A stretch of 64,000 nt of DNA. Source: Roseitalea sp. MMSF_3546 (lineage in GTDB: Bacteria; Pseudomonadota; Alphaproteobacteria; Rhizobiales; Rhizobiaceae). The notes beneath the pieces are model-generated. The model ran no database searches. It was not told the origin of the DNA and saw only the letters and a list, made by a program, of their open reading frames with translations. This document shows, one piece after another, positions 63,354 to 64,000 of this stretch. Each line of letters opens with the position of its first letter. Within the stretch, counting starts at the first letter, position 1. Position numbers and translations under genes: made by a program. The stretch is taken from positions 124,001-188,000 of the forward strand of contig NZ_JASHKB010000002.1 of NCBI RefSeq assembly GCF_030732865.1, given 5' to 3'.

Positions 63354-64000
63354 CGGCTGCCGGCCGGTCGCCCTGGGGCGTCGACACGCCGCCGCCAATG
63401 CTGCGCGAGAGCTGCTCGGCGGTGGCGAACAGCGCCGTGCAGCATTCGTCGAAGCTGACCGTGTCGTGATAGCGCTCCAGATGCGGGATCGTCAGCGCGG
63501 CGATCGCCTGGCCGGTATGGTCGATGATCGGCGCGGAGATGTTGATGATGCCGCGCAGCACGAAGCTCTCGGTGATCTCGTGGCCGCGCTTGCGGATCTT
63601 GGCCAGTTCCTCGCGCAGCACCGGCTCGGTCTTGCCTTCGGGCAGGGGGACCTGGCTGAACACCTCGGCCAGGTCTTCCTGCGGCATGAACGCCAGCATC
63701 ACGCGGCCCGACGAGGCGCGCCACAGATCGATGCGCGCGCCAAGGCGCACGCTGAGGATGTTGTTGCCGGGCGCATCGACCTGGCCGACGACCAGCACCG
63801 CGTCATTGCTGATGACGGCCAGGTGAATGGTCTGGTTGACCTGCCGCGACAGCCGGCGCATCTGCGGGCCGGCAAGCGCGGTCAGGCGCTTGATCAGCGG
63901 GGTGCGGTGGGCGACCTCGAACAGAAGCGTGGTCAGCACGTAGCGGTCCGTATCGGGATCCTGGGCGACATAGCCGCGCTCGGTGAGGACCACCAGCATC
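63340..64000 (-). CDS. IclR-family transcriptional regulator (5' end outside window)
   Basis: About 220 C-terminal residues are present; the frame runs off the window edge, and an internal Met at the edge is not the true start because the opening VVLTERGYVAQDPDTDRYVL is the end of the IclR winged helix. The ligand-binding domain follows: QVNQTIHLAVISND, LSVRLGARIDLWRASSGRVMLA, and INISAPIIDHTGQAIAALTIPH. It is the likely controller of the 49-63 kb sugar locus through the AT-rich site at 61724-61740. Confidence 0.9.
   Translation of the reverse strand, partial: MLVVLTERGYVAQDPDTDRYVLTTLLFEVAHRTPLIKRLTALAGPQMRRLSRQVNQTIHLAVISNDAVLVVGQVDAPGNNILSVRLGARIDLWRASSGRVMLAFMPQEDLAEVFSQVPLPEGKTEPVLREELAKIRKRGHEITESFVLRGIINISAPIIDHTGQAIAALTIPHLERYHDTVSFDECCTALFATAEQLSRSIGGGVSTPQGDRPAAVSRA

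Overview
The window is gene-dense, very GC-rich bacterial chromosome with short intergenic gaps and many 1-14 bp gene overlaps. An aa3-type oxidase subunit IV gene next to a three-gene pntAA-pntAB-pntB transhydrogenase, a FeeM-like acyltransferase, rpsU, a heterotetrameric sarcosine oxidase operon and many solute-binding-protein ABC systems point to an alphaproteobacterium, most likely Hyphomicrobiales (Rhizobiales). That placement is inferred from gene content and style only. No rRNA, tRNA, CRISPR array, phage or insertion sequence was seen.

Layout. 0-6.5 kb is housekeeping: a truncated FeeM-like gene, oxidase subunit IV, transhydrogenase, a divergent ABM monooxygenase/HxlR pair, a TPR lipoprotein and rpsU with a clear terminator. 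6.8-12.1 kb is soxBDAG, with a REP-like palindromic element between soxD and soxA. 12.1-15.8 kb holds a MaoC protein, a partner-switching signalling module (cNMP-SpoIIE phosphatase, STAS, HATPase) and a RibD-like reductase. 15.9-19.6 kb is an asymmetric heterodimeric ABC exporter.

19.7-46.3 kb is the most remarkable part: two long divergent operons meeting at a near-perfect 24-bp palindrome (35007-35030). The leftward arm encodes an M32 carboxypeptidase, aminotransferase, VOC protein, aspartoacylase-like deacylase, PuuE-like deacetylase, AllA-like lyase, a GntR regulator, epimerase, two Gfo/Idh oxidoreductases, the binding protein and both permeases of a peptide/opine-type ABC transporter, an SDR and an M20 peptidase. 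The rightward arm encodes two DUF4438 proteins, an AllD-like dehydrogenase, an M24 protein missing a metal ligand, two amidohydrolases, a second aminotransferase, a TIM-barrel protein of unknown function and the two ATPases of the same transporter. Because one importer is split across both arms, they are read here as a single uptake-and-degradation regulon for an unidentified amide-, ureide- or peptide-like nitrogen compound.

46.4-49.1 kb is a PhoPQ-like two-component system with two PepSY proteins. 49.2-63.9 kb is a second catabolic locus: a carbohydrate ABC importer, an L-rhamnose/L-fucose-type mutarotase, RraA-like lyase/aldolase, enolase-superfamily dehydratase, two-part UxaA dehydratase, SDR and lactonase-type amidohydrolase, plus an upstream CoA-transferase/MaoC/signal-less binding-protein block. 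It diverges from a MaoC and a Gfo/Idh gene across an AT-rich operator-like site (61724-61740), and an IclR regulator, cut by the window end, lies beyond.
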